DNA of 8,757 nt from Treponema sp. (GTDB lineage Bacteria; Spirochaetota; Spirochaetia; Treponematales; Breznakiellaceae). Positions 1 through 6,210 of the stretch are shown here, piece by piece. The notes beneath the pieces were generated by a model. It did not search any database and was not told the DNA's origin. It saw nothing but the letters and a program-made list of their open reading frames with translations. How positions within the stretch are numbered: position 1 is the first letter of the stretch; the number at the start of each line of letters is the position of its first letter. The DNA is taken from the NCBI GenBank assembly GCA_031276615.1, contig JAISND010000105.1:1-8757 (forward strand), given 5' to 3'. Made by a program: the position numbers and the translations under genes.

Positions 1-1
1 G

Positions 2-910
2 GTAACGTATCTGCTTGAAATAGGACAGTCAAAAAACAAGCCGTTTGTGCGGCATGAGTTACTGAGGTATAAACGGGGTCCGCACGGCTCACCCTTTCAT
101 TTTCTGGATTTTGAGAATGGGAAAGGGTATGCCATTAACAATGAAGAAGATTTTGATAAAACCGATGCGGAATTAAAACAGGAAGAACAAACCCTTGATA
201 ACGATATGCTCGCCGTAAAGGGAGTCGGTCAGTTTCAACGTTTTATCGCGGCCAATACCTTTCGCCAGATGATAGAAGATTGGCATGTATCGGATTTTCA
301 TATTGAGGCGGCCAGGGGAAGCAAAGACGTATCAGGATATTCCGAGCATCTTACCCCAAACGGCGACAATCTACAGCTTATTGCCAATGAGCTGTATGAA
401 AACAACCGGGAAATTTTCAATACCATTCTGAACAAGATGAAAACCCGCGTTCCGGGTATTGGCGATATACAGCCGGAACCAACATCCGATGGCAGGCTCT
501 TGTTAAAATTCCGGGATGGTTCCTTTAAGGATCCTTTTATTGACCGGTATGTTTCCGACGGAACAATTAAAATGATCGCATACCTTGTATTGCTGCATGA
601 TCCGCGGCCTCATCCGCTCTTGTGTGTCGAGGAACCGGAAAATCAACTCTATCCGCAGCTTATGATGGAGCTTGCGGAAGAATTCAGGTCATACACGCAG
701 AGGGGCGGGCAGGTTTTTGTTTCCACCCATTCTCCCGATTTTTTGAACGCGATACAACTGGATGAAGTATTCTGGCTTGCAAAAAAAGGGGGTTATACTT
801 CCATCTACAGGGCAAGTGACAATGAACAGTTAAGGGCCTATATGAACGAAGGCGATCAAATGGGGTATCTTTGGAAGCACGGCTTTTTCAGGGATGTAGA
901 CCCCCAATGA
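2..910 (+). CDS. AAA/ABC-type ATPase (AAA_21-like), C-terminal part, 5' truncated by window edge
   Basis: This is the C-terminal part of a RecF/SMC-like ATPase. The reading frame is open from base 2 with no stop before it, so the gene begins outside the window; the GTG at 47 is only an internal valine. Walker A is therefore not visible. Visible motifs are an SDGT element near 555-566 (signature-like region), a Walker B strand with catalytic glutamates, LLCVEEPEN (about 616-642), and the H-loop VSTHSPDF (about 718-741). The family hydrolyses ATP in the cytoplasm and usually drives or gates a partner effector. The stop codon overlaps the start of the next gene in ATGA, so the two are co-translated. 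The sequence is more A+T-rich than the genes after 1805, which suggests transfer. The identity as an AAA_21-type ATPase is firm; a role in anti-phage defence is inference from the partner gene. Confidence 0.85.
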   Translation, partial: VTYLLEIGQSKNKPFVRHELLRYKRGPHGSPFHFLDFENGKGYAINNEEDFDKTDAELKQEEQTLDNDMLAVKGVGQFQRFIAANTFRQMIEDWHVSDFHIEAARGSKDVSGYSEHLTPNGDNLQLIANELYENNREIFNTILNKMKTRVPGIGDIQPEPTSDGRLLLKFRDGSFKDPFIDRYVSDGTIKMIAYLVLLHDPRPHPLLCVEEPENQLYPQLMMELAEEFRSYTQRGGQVFVSTHSPDFLNAIQLDEVFWLAKKGGYTSIYRASDNEQLRAYMNEGDQMGYLWKHGFFRDVDPQ

Positions 911-1491
911 AAACAATCGCTTTTTTTCTTGAAGAACTTTCCGCAAAAGTAATGCTTGAAGGGTTTATAAATGCCCATTTCAGGTATGACCCGGCTGAAT
1001 TTGATCTTCAGTACCGGGTGCATGAAGGAAAGCAGGATTTGGAAAATCATCTCGAAAACAGGATAAAATACTGGAAAACGCCTGATACCGTATTTGTTGT
1101 AATGCGGGATCAGGACGGCGGCGATTGCCTTGCCATAAAACGAAAATTGAAAGTGAAATGCGAAGCAGCCGGACATCCTGAGGCGATAGTACGCATCGCC
1201 TGCCACGAACTGGAAAGCTTTTATTTGGGCGATCCCGCCGCAATAGAAAAAGGACTGGAAATTCATCACATTGGAAAACATGACAGAAGAAAATTATTCA
1301 GACAACCGGACTCGATTGATCAGCCCTCAAAACAACTTGCCTATATTACCAAAAATAAATATCAAAAGATCGACGGTTCCCGAAAGATTGCGCCCTGTCT
1401 GAATCCGGCAATAAACACATCAAAAAGTTTCAATGTTTTGTACAGTACCCTTTGCCGGTTATTGGAAGATGTCGAGGAGACTGCAAAATGA
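907..1491 (+). CDS. DUF4276 family protein, possible TOPRIM-like effector partnered with the ATPase
   Basis: A 194-residue soluble protein that I recognise as DUF4276. The ATG at 907 overlaps the ATPase stop by 4 bp (ATGA) with no strong ribosome binding site, so translation is probably coupled. An in-frame ATG at 871 would lie inside the ATPase and is rejected. The N-terminus (IAFFLEELSAKVMLEGF, with acidic E residues) and the later strand VFVVMRDQDGGDC resemble the glutamate and DxD elements of TOPRIM-type metal-binding nuclease folds; the RDQDGGD acidic cluster is near residues 68-74. The segment HELESFYLGDPAAI (about residues 100-113) matches the hallmark E-S/A-W/F-x-L-x-D stretch of the family. 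No experimental function is known to me for this family. By analogy to ATPase plus TOPRIM pairs such as PARIS (AriA/AriB), it may be a nuclease effector held in check by the ATPase. The family call is good; the nuclease function is inference. Confidence 0.75.
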   Translation: MKTIAFFLEELSAKVMLEGFINAHFRYDPAEFDLQYRVHEGKQDLENHLENRIKYWKTPDTVFVVMRDQDGGDCLAIKRKLKVKCEAAGHPEAIVRIACHELESFYLGDPAAIEKGLEIHHIGKHDRRKLFRQPDSIDQPSKQLAYITKNKYQKIDGSRKIAPCLNPAINTSKSFNVLYSTLCRLLEDVEETAK

Positions 1492-1510
1492 CCAAAAAAA
1501 CGGGGTGACC

Positions 1511-1553
1511 TTGTAACAAATTCAGTGCAAACGGGCTATACTGATAGAAGGAG
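1511..1553 (+). promoter_or_regulatory. Possible promoter and Shine-Dalgarno for the transposase remnant
   Basis: TATACT at 1537-1542 is a near-consensus -10 box. The upstream TTGTAA at 1511-1516 is a plausible -35, but the 20-nt spacing is too long for a typical sigma-70 site, so the -35 is doubtful. GAAGGAG at about 1547-1553 lies 6 nt before the ATG at 1560 and is a good ribosome binding site. Together they look like the original expression signals of the inserted element or of a gene it replaced. Confidence 0.3.
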
Positions 1554-1559
1554 CAGGTT

Positions 1560-1721
1560 ATGAAACAGCTTGCCGGGGCGCTTGTGGAGCGAATGGTGGA
1601 AGCTGAACCGGCCGGACATCCTGGGTATGAGAAACATGGCCAGGGAGAAAAACCCGCCGCCAGCCGCCAAAACGGTACGGACGGCAGGAGCTGCGGAACG
1701 ACAGCGGGCCGACGAGGATAG
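1560..1721 (+). pseudogene. IS256 (Mutator) family transposase, N-terminal remnant
   Basis: A 53-codon frame starting at an ATG with a good ribosome binding site and ending at TAG 1719-1721. The segment LVERMVEAEPAGHPGYEKHG followed by a GEKPAASRQNGT stretch matches the conserved N-terminal pattern of IS256-type transposases: an acidic helix, then H-L-G-Y-E-K-H, then N-S/R-R-N-G. Complete members are about 400 residues and carry a DDE catalytic domain, none of which is present here. The pattern degenerates after the NGT, and a shift into another frame near 1670-1690 may account for this. No terminal inverted repeats or target duplication were found. It is most likely a decayed copy left by insertion at the boundary between the two regions. 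The call rests on a short motif, so it is moderately sure. Confidence 0.6.
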
Positions 1722-1762
1722 CAGGGCAAGATTTAACGTGGCTCAATGCGGGATATTGTTCT

Positions 1763-1777
1763 ACCGGCATGTCCGGT
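1763..1777. repeat. Short inverted repeat (ACCGG-5 nt-CCGGT) upstream of the hydratase gene
   Basis: Two perfect 5-nt arms flank CATGT, 27 nt before the hydratase start codon. A weak -35-like TTGTTC sits at 1756-1761, so the repeat would lie in a promoter spacer, which is a typical place for an operator. It is not followed by a T-run that would make it a terminator. Arms this short can occur by chance in G+C-rich DNA. Confidence 0.25.
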
Positions 1778-1793
1778 GATACCCTTTTATAAA

Positions 1794-1798
1794 AGAGG
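1794..1798 (+). promoter_or_regulatory. Ribosome binding site of the hydratase gene
   Basis: AGAGG lies 6 nt before the ATG at 1805 and supports that start over later in-frame methionines. It is the first translational signal of the four-gene operon. Confidence 0.55.
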
Positions 1799-1804
1799 AA
1801 ACAG

Positions 1805-4081
1805 ATGATTGAACTTTTTGATACCGGCGCCTGGCTCGTCGGAGCTTCGGAGATTGTCAGGGACGACGCGGAAGCGGTGGCGAAGCTGCGCCGGCTCGGC
1901 AAAGACATCTCCAGGGAAGAAGCCCGGAAGGGAACTATTTCACACGGAATTCTTGCGGCCCACAACAGGGGCGACGCTGAAAATCTGCGCCTTGCCTTCG
2001 ATTCCCTCACCTCCCACGACATCACCTATGTGGGCATCATACAGACCGCGCGGGCAAGCGGCATGGAAAAATTTCCCCTGCCCTATGTGCTTACCAACTG
2101 CCACAACAGCCTCTGCGCCGTGGGTGGAACCATAAACCAGGACGACCATGTGTTCGCCTTTTCCGCGGCAAAGAAATACGGCGGCGTCTACGTGCCTCCC
2201 CACCTTGCGGTGATCCATACCTACAACCGGGAAATGATGGCCGGCTGCGGAAAGATGATCCTGGGATCGGACAGCCATACCCGCTACGGCGCCCTTGGAA
2301 CCATGGCGGTGGGCGAAGGCGGCGGAGAACTTGCCAAACAGCTTGTGGGCAAAACCTACGACATCGCCAGGCCCCAGGTGGTGGCGGTTTACCTTGACGG
2401 CTCGCCGCCCCGGGGCGTGGGCCCCCACGACGTGGCGCTTTCCCTCATTGCCGCGGTTTTCAAAAACGGCTATGTCAAGAACAAGGTCATGGAATTTGTG
2501 GGGAACGGCATCAAAAATCTTCCCCTGGAATTCCGCAACGGTATCGACGTGATGACGACGGAGACTACCTGCTGGTCGTCGATCTGGCAGACCGACAGTC
2601 AGGTTGAAGAGTACCTTGAAGCGCGGGGCAGAAAAGGCGACTACCGGGAACTCAGGCCCGCGGACATCGCCTATTATGACGGGCTTGTCAGGGTCGATCT
2701 CTCTTCGATAGAGCCTTCCATCGCGCTGCCCTTTCATCCGAGCAACGTGTTCAGCATCGGGGAACTGCAGAAGAACGGCAGGGACATCCTTGCGAAGGCG
2801 GAGGAAGAGGGACTCAGGGCCCTGGGCGTTCCCGGCTTAAACCTCAATCTCGGCGCCAGATACCGTTCCGGTGCGGTGTACGCGGAGCAGGCTCTTATCG
2901 TCGGCTGCTCCGGCGGTACCTTTGACAACATCATGGCCGCGGTGGATATTCTCCGGGGGAAATCCATCGGCAACGGCAACTTTACCCTGAGCGTATATCC
3001 GGAAAGCCAGCCCACGTACCTTGAACTGGTAAGGAACGGCGCCGCCGCCGCGCTTATGGACGCGGGCGTCCTGATGCGGGAAGCCTTCTGCGGCCCCTGC
3101 TTCGGCGCGGGCGACACCCCGGCCAACGGGGAACTTTCCATCCGTCACGCGACACGCAACTTCCCCAACCGTGAAGGTTCCAAACCCAACGAGGGACAGA
3201 TCGCTTCGGTCGCGCTTATGGACGCCCGTTCCATCGCGGCCACCGCGCTTAACGGCGGCAGGATCACCGCGGCCACCGAGATTGACACGGCCTTCGGAAA
3301 ATACAAATTCTTTTTTGATCGGGGCATTTATGACAAGCGGGTCTACGACGGCACGGGCAGGCCCCTTCCGGAAACGGAACTTGTATTCGGCCCCAACATC
3401 AAGGACTGGCCCAAAATGCCCGCCCTGCCGGAAAATCTCCTCGTCAGAATCGTCAGCTACATTACCGATCCCGTCACCACCACGGACGAACTGATACCCT
3501 CGGGGGAAACCTCTTCCTACCGTTCAAACCCCCTGCGCCTTGCGGAATTCACTTTAAGCCGGAAGGATCCCGGCTACGTCAAACGCGCAAAGGAACTGCA
3601 GCACATGGAGGAAGAGCGCGGGGGGGGCGCGGCCGGAGCGGAGCTTGCCGCGGTGATCGAAAAGATAAAGGGCATTCCCGGTTTCGCGGGGCTTGGGCTT
3701 TCGGGGTTCGGGATCGGCAGCGCCATCTACGCGCGCAAGCCCGGCGACGGCTCCGCCCGGGAGCAGGCCGCTTCCTGCCAGCGGGTTCTCGGCGCCTCGG
3801 CGAACCTGGCCCTTGAATACGCCACCAAGCGCTACCGCTCAAACCTTATCAACTGGGGCATCCTCCCCTTCCTGGTAAAGGATGAGAATGCCTTTAAGCC
3901 GGGGGATTTCGTGTTCTTCCCCGGCATCAAAAAGGCCCTTGCGGAAAAACACGCGTCCATCAGGTGCCATGTGATCGGCGGCGGGGCGGATGAAATACCG
4001 GTCAGCCTCGGTGAACTTACCGATACGGAACGGCAGATTCTGATCGACGGCTGCCTTATCAACTACTATGCGGCTCATTGA
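1805..4081 (+). CDS. Aconitase-superfamily hydratase (YbhJ-like), substrate unproven
   Basis: A 758-residue, full-length cytoplasmic [4Fe-4S] hydro-lyase, close in size to E. coli YbhJ. The catalytic domain carries GSDSHT at residues 154-159, preceded by a conserved-looking His138. The three cluster cysteines are C368 (VGCSGGTFD) and C429 and C432 (CGPCFGAGD). The substrate-binding arginine block TRNFPNREGS follows. The C-terminal swivel domain has GDGSAREQAA, with the catalytic-type Ser650 and Arg652. All signature residues I can check are intact, so an active dehydratase/isomerase of a tricarboxylate or related hydroxy acid is expected. It does not look like canonical AcnA/AcnB, and its substrate cannot be read from sequence; citrate/isocitrate is suggested by its citrate lyase neighbours. 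The linker before the swivel domain contains an eight-G run (3620-3627). It is the first gene of the operon, and its last 14 bp overlap the next gene. Confidence 0.9.
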   Translation: MIELFDTGAWLVGASEIVRDDAEAVAKLRRLGKDISREEARKGTISHGILAAHNRGDAENLRLAFDSLTSHDITYVGIIQTARASGMEKFPLPYVLTNCHNSLCAVGGTINQDDHVFAFSAAKKYGGVYVPPHLAVIHTYNREMMAGCGKMILGSDSHTRYGALGTMAVGEGGGELAKQLVGKTYDIARPQVVAVYLDGSPPRGVGPHDVALSLIAAVFKNGYVKNKVMEFVGNGIKNLPLEFRNGIDVMTTETTCWSSIWQTDSQVEEYLEARGRKGDYRELRPADIAYYDGLVRVDLSSIEPSIALPFHPSNVFSIGELQKNGRDILAKAEEEGLRALGVPGLNLNLGARYRSGAVYAEQALIVGCSGGTFDNIMAAVDILRGKSIGNGNFTLSVYPESQPTYLELVRNGAAAALMDAGVLMREAFCGPCFGAGDTPANGELSIRHATRNFPNREGSKPNEGQIASVALMDARSIAATALNGGRITAATEIDTAFGKYKFFFDRGIYDKRVYDGTGRPLPETELVFGPNIKDWPKMPALPENLLVRIVSYITDPVTTTDELIPSGETSSYRSNPLRLAEFTLSRKDPGYVKRAKELQHMEEERGGGAAGAELAAVIEKIKGIPGFAGLGLSGFGIGSAIYARKPGDGSAREQAASCQRVLGASANLALEYATKRYRSNLINWGILPFLVKDENAFKPGDFVFFPGIKKALAEKHASIRCHVIGGGADEIPVSLGELTDTERQILIDGCLINYYAAH

Positions 4082-5147
4082 CATTCCGCTCACCCTTCTG
4101 GCGGGCGGAGCAGCCGGCGCGCTTTTCCTTTTTCTGAAAGTACCCAACGGCCTGCGGATCGGCGCCATGCTGGGTTCCGCGCTCCTGAGTATTTTTTCCG
4201 GAATCGGCTACATGCCGCCCCACACCCGCATCTTCGTGCAGGTTATCGCGGGCGCCCTTATCGGCTGTACCGTGGAAAAAAGCGACATCCGGCGGCTGCC
4301 CCGCGTTATCAGGCCGACCCTTGTCGTGGCAGGCACTTTTTTCGTCCTGAATCTTTCCCTTGGGTTTCTGATTCATAAAATCAGCCCCATCGATCCTGTC
4401 ACGGCCTTCATGTGCGTCATCCCCGGCGGCGTCACCGACACTCCCATCATCGCCGCCGACATGGGCGCCGATACTCCCAGGGTCGCCCTCGCCCAGCTTG
4501 CCCGCTACATAATGGGCGTCGGTTTTTTCCCGCCCATGATACTTGCCTGGGACAACATGCGCAGCCGGGCGGAAGCGCGGCGCGGGAAAGGAACGGGGAA
4601 CGGAGCGGCAGACGGCAATTCCGCGGCGCGGCAGAAATCCGCGGTGAAATCCCCCTGGGCCTTTGTCTGCACCATGGCCGCGGCACTGGGGGCGGGAATC
4701 CTCGGCGATATGTCGGGCATACCCGCGGGAACTCTTCTGTTCGCGATTATAGCGGTCGTCATTCTGAAACTTGGTTTCGATTTTGCGTGGCTTCCCCTGC
4801 CGGTAAAAAAAATCACCCTCCTGATAAGCGGCTGCTACATCGGAAGCGGTATCTCCATGAACGATGTCCGGGGCTTTGGGGAACTTGCCCTGCCGATTGC
4901 GATCATCGTCGCCTGTTACGTTGCCAACTGCTTCATCAGCGGAAGAATGCTCGGCAAATTTTTCGGTTTCAGCCGCAAGGAAGGCATGCTGATTACGACG
5001 CCGGCCGGGGCAACCGACATCGCCCTGAGTTCCGCCGACATGGGCGTTGAAAACACCGATGTCATCATCATCCAGATCTTCCGTTCCATTATCGCCATTA
5101 CGGTATTTCCGCAGATCATCAACCTTTTGCTTCTGTTTTTTTTCTGA
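4068..5147 (+). CDS. AbrB-family (PF05145) integral membrane protein, candidate carboxylate transporter
   Basis: A 359-residue, very hydrophobic protein with roughly ten membrane segments and a hydrophilic basic loop at about residues 163-196 that separates two similar halves. The first half has PGGVTDTPIIAADMG (119-133) followed by LAQLARYIMGVGFFP. The second repeats this as PAGATDIALSSADMG (312-326) followed by IIQIFRSIIAITVFP. Another repeated pair is AGALIGCTV (61-69) and SGCYIGSGI (254-262). This inverted or tandem duplication is typical of secondary transporters and of the AbrB/'ammonia monooxygenase-like' family, whose true function is poorly known. It should not be confused with the DNA-binding AbrB regulator. 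The start ATG sits inside the hydratase gene (14-bp overlap) with no Shine-Dalgarno, implying translational coupling. Its position between a hydratase and citrate lyase activation genes suggests uptake or exchange of citrate or a related acid; this is inference. Confidence 0.85.
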   Translation: MRLIDIPLTLLAGGAAGALFLFLKVPNGLRIGAMLGSALLSIFSGIGYMPPHTRIFVQVIAGALIGCTVEKSDIRRLPRVIRPTLVVAGTFFVLNLSLGFLIHKISPIDPVTAFMCVIPGGVTDTPIIAADMGADTPRVALAQLARYIMGVGFFPPMILAWDNMRSRAEARRGKGTGNGAADGNSAARQKSAVKSPWAFVCTMAAALGAGILGDMSGIPAGTLLFAIIAVVILKLGFDFAWLPLPVKKITLLISGCYIGSGISMNDVRGFGELALPIAIIVACYVANCFISGRMLGKFFGFSRKEGMLITTPAGATDIALSSADMGVENTDVIIIQIFRSIIAITVFPQIINLLLLFFF

Positions 5148-5153
5148 AGGAGG
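5146..5153 (+). promoter_or_regulatory. Shine-Dalgarno of citC
   Basis: GAAGGAGG overlaps the stop of the membrane protein gene and lies 13 nt before the ATG at 5167. The spacing is longer than usual, but no alternative in-frame ATG, GTG or TTG lies between. It decides the start at 5167 against an upstream in-frame ATG at 5047. Confidence 0.5.
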
Positions 5154-5166
5154 CTGCCGGGAATAT

Positions 5167-6210
5167 ATGGAAATCAGAACAGGCTTTCCCTTCCGCGGAA
5201 AAGCGCTTGAAGAACTCCGCGCCTTTCTTGAACGGAACGGCCTTGCGTATGACGAGGGCGTGCGGTTTTCCGTCTGTCTTGTGGAAGATGAAAAAATAGC
5301 GGCGACAGGTTCCCTGGACGGCAAGGTGCTTAAGTGCATCGCGGTTTCCCCGGAATTTCAGGAGGGCGGACTGGCTGCCAGGATAGTGACGGAGCTTGCC
5401 GGCGAGGCGGCGCGGAACGGCGTTTTCCATCTTTTTATTTTCACCAAACCCGGCAACGAATTCCTTTTCAGAAAACTCGGATTTTACACCATTGCGAAAA
5501 CCGGCGATGTTTTGCTGATGGAAAACAAAAAAAACGGAATCGCCTCCTTTGTCTCTTCCCTCGGGCAGCCGGCCGGAACGGAAGCCGCCGCTTCGCCCGC
5601 GGGCGCCATCGTGATGAACTGCAATCCCTTTACCAGAGGGCACCGGTACCTTGTCGAAAGCGCGGCGAAACAGTGCGCCCTTCTGCGTGTCTTTGTCGTC
5701 TCCGAAAACAGGAGCGCCTTTCCGGCCGGTGACCGCTACCGGCTTGTCTGTGAAGGAACCGCCCATATCAAAAACGTACTGGTTCATCCCACCGGCCCGT
5801 ACCTTGTCTCGTCGGCAACCTTTCCCGATTACTTTCTGAAAGAGGCCTTTTACGGAAATCCCGGCGCCGCTCCTTTATCGCCCCGAAGCATCAACACCCT
5901 GCTTGACCTCAGCATCTTCGCCGAATGTTTCGCAAAACCCCTCGGCATAAGCCGGCGTTTTGTCGGAACCGAACCGTTTGATCCGGTAACCGCCGAATAC
6001 AACCGCCAGATGAAGGAAGCCCTTCCCCGCTTCGGCATTGAGGTGATCGAGCTTGACCGTCTTGAAGAAGAAGGGGAGGCGATAAGCGCAAGCCGGGTAC
6101 GGCGGCTTCTGCAGGAAGGAAAACTTGAACAGACGCGCGCTCTTGTTCCGGAAACGACTTACGATTATCTTGTAAAAAACCGCGGCGGGCCGTTAGATGA
6201 AAGACGGTGA
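5167..6210 (+). CDS. citC: [Citrate (pro-3S)-lyase] ligase CitC
   Basis: A 347-residue cytoplasmic enzyme, normal length for CitC. It uses ATP and acetate to acetylate the thiol of the phosphoribosyl-dephospho-CoA group on CitD, which switches citrate lyase on (releasing AMP and PPi). Domain order is an N-terminal GNAT-like domain (about 1-120, with VSPEFQEGGLAARIV as the cofactor-loop region) followed by a cytidylyltransferase-like domain. The latter carries NPFTRGHRYL, with the TxGH nucleotide motif ending at His159, then RFVGTEPFDPVTAEYN, and the ISASRVR motif at residues 306-312. These are the characteristic CitC signatures, so the call is firm. An upstream in-frame ATG at 5047 is rejected because it would add 40 unrelated residues inside the membrane protein gene. 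The 3' end overlaps citXG by 14 bp. No lyase subunit genes are adjacent. Confidence 0.95.
   Translation: MEIRTGFPFRGKALEELRAFLERNGLAYDEGVRFSVCLVEDEKIAATGSLDGKVLKCIAVSPEFQEGGLAARIVTELAGEAARNGVFHLFIFTKPGNEFLFRKLGFYTIAKTGDVLLMENKKNGIASFVSSLGQPAGTEAAASPAGAIVMNCNPFTRGHRYLVESAAKQCALLRVFVVSENRSAFPAGDRYRLVCEGTAHIKNVLVHPTGPYLVSSATFPDYFLKEAFYGNPGAAPLSPRSINTLLDLSIFAECFAKPLGISRRFVGTEPFDPVTAEYNRQMKEALPRFGIEVIELDRLEEEGEAISASRVRRLLQEGKLEQTRALVPETTYDYLVKNRGGPLDERR

Larger units (their letters stand above)
1492..1804. other. 313-bp junction between the ATPase/DUF4276 pair and the citrate operon
   Basis: This gap holds no intact gene. In order it contains a -10-like box TATACT, a strong Shine-Dalgarno, a 53-codon degraded transposase fragment, a 15-nt inverted repeat, and the ribosome binding site of the hydratase gene. 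I see no clear rho-independent terminator after 1491. The base composition shifts from A+T-rich on the left to G+C-rich on the right across this stretch. Confidence 0.6.

Noticed and set aside
47..910. GTG at 47 as start of the ATPase gene
   Set aside because: The frame stays open to base 2 with protein-like sequence, no ribosome binding site precedes 47, and the ATPase would lack Walker A; truncation by the window edge is the better reading.
856..1281. 141-codon minus-strand open frame opposite the DUF4276 gene
   Set aside because: The plus-strand frame has family hallmarks and a coupled start; the minus frame is a shadow.
1570..1779. 69-codon plus-strand frame overlapping the transposase remnant in another phase
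   Set aside because: Its start has no ribosome binding site and it has no clear family match. Part of it (KTVRT...) might be a frame-shifted continuation of the transposase, but this is too weak to call.
1940..2737. 265-codon minus-strand open frame
   Set aside because: Antisense to the catalytic domain of the hydratase; composition typical of a mirror frame and no recognisable domain.
4059..5339. 426-codon open frame on the minus strand
   Set aside because: It lies antisense across the whole AbrB-family gene and the start of citC, both of which have clear family motifs; its charged, low-complexity, His/Gly/Asp-rich translation matches no family. It is a G+C-driven shadow.
5119..5787. 222-codon minus-strand open frame
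   Set aside because: Antisense to citC and lacking any recognisable motif or ribosome binding site.
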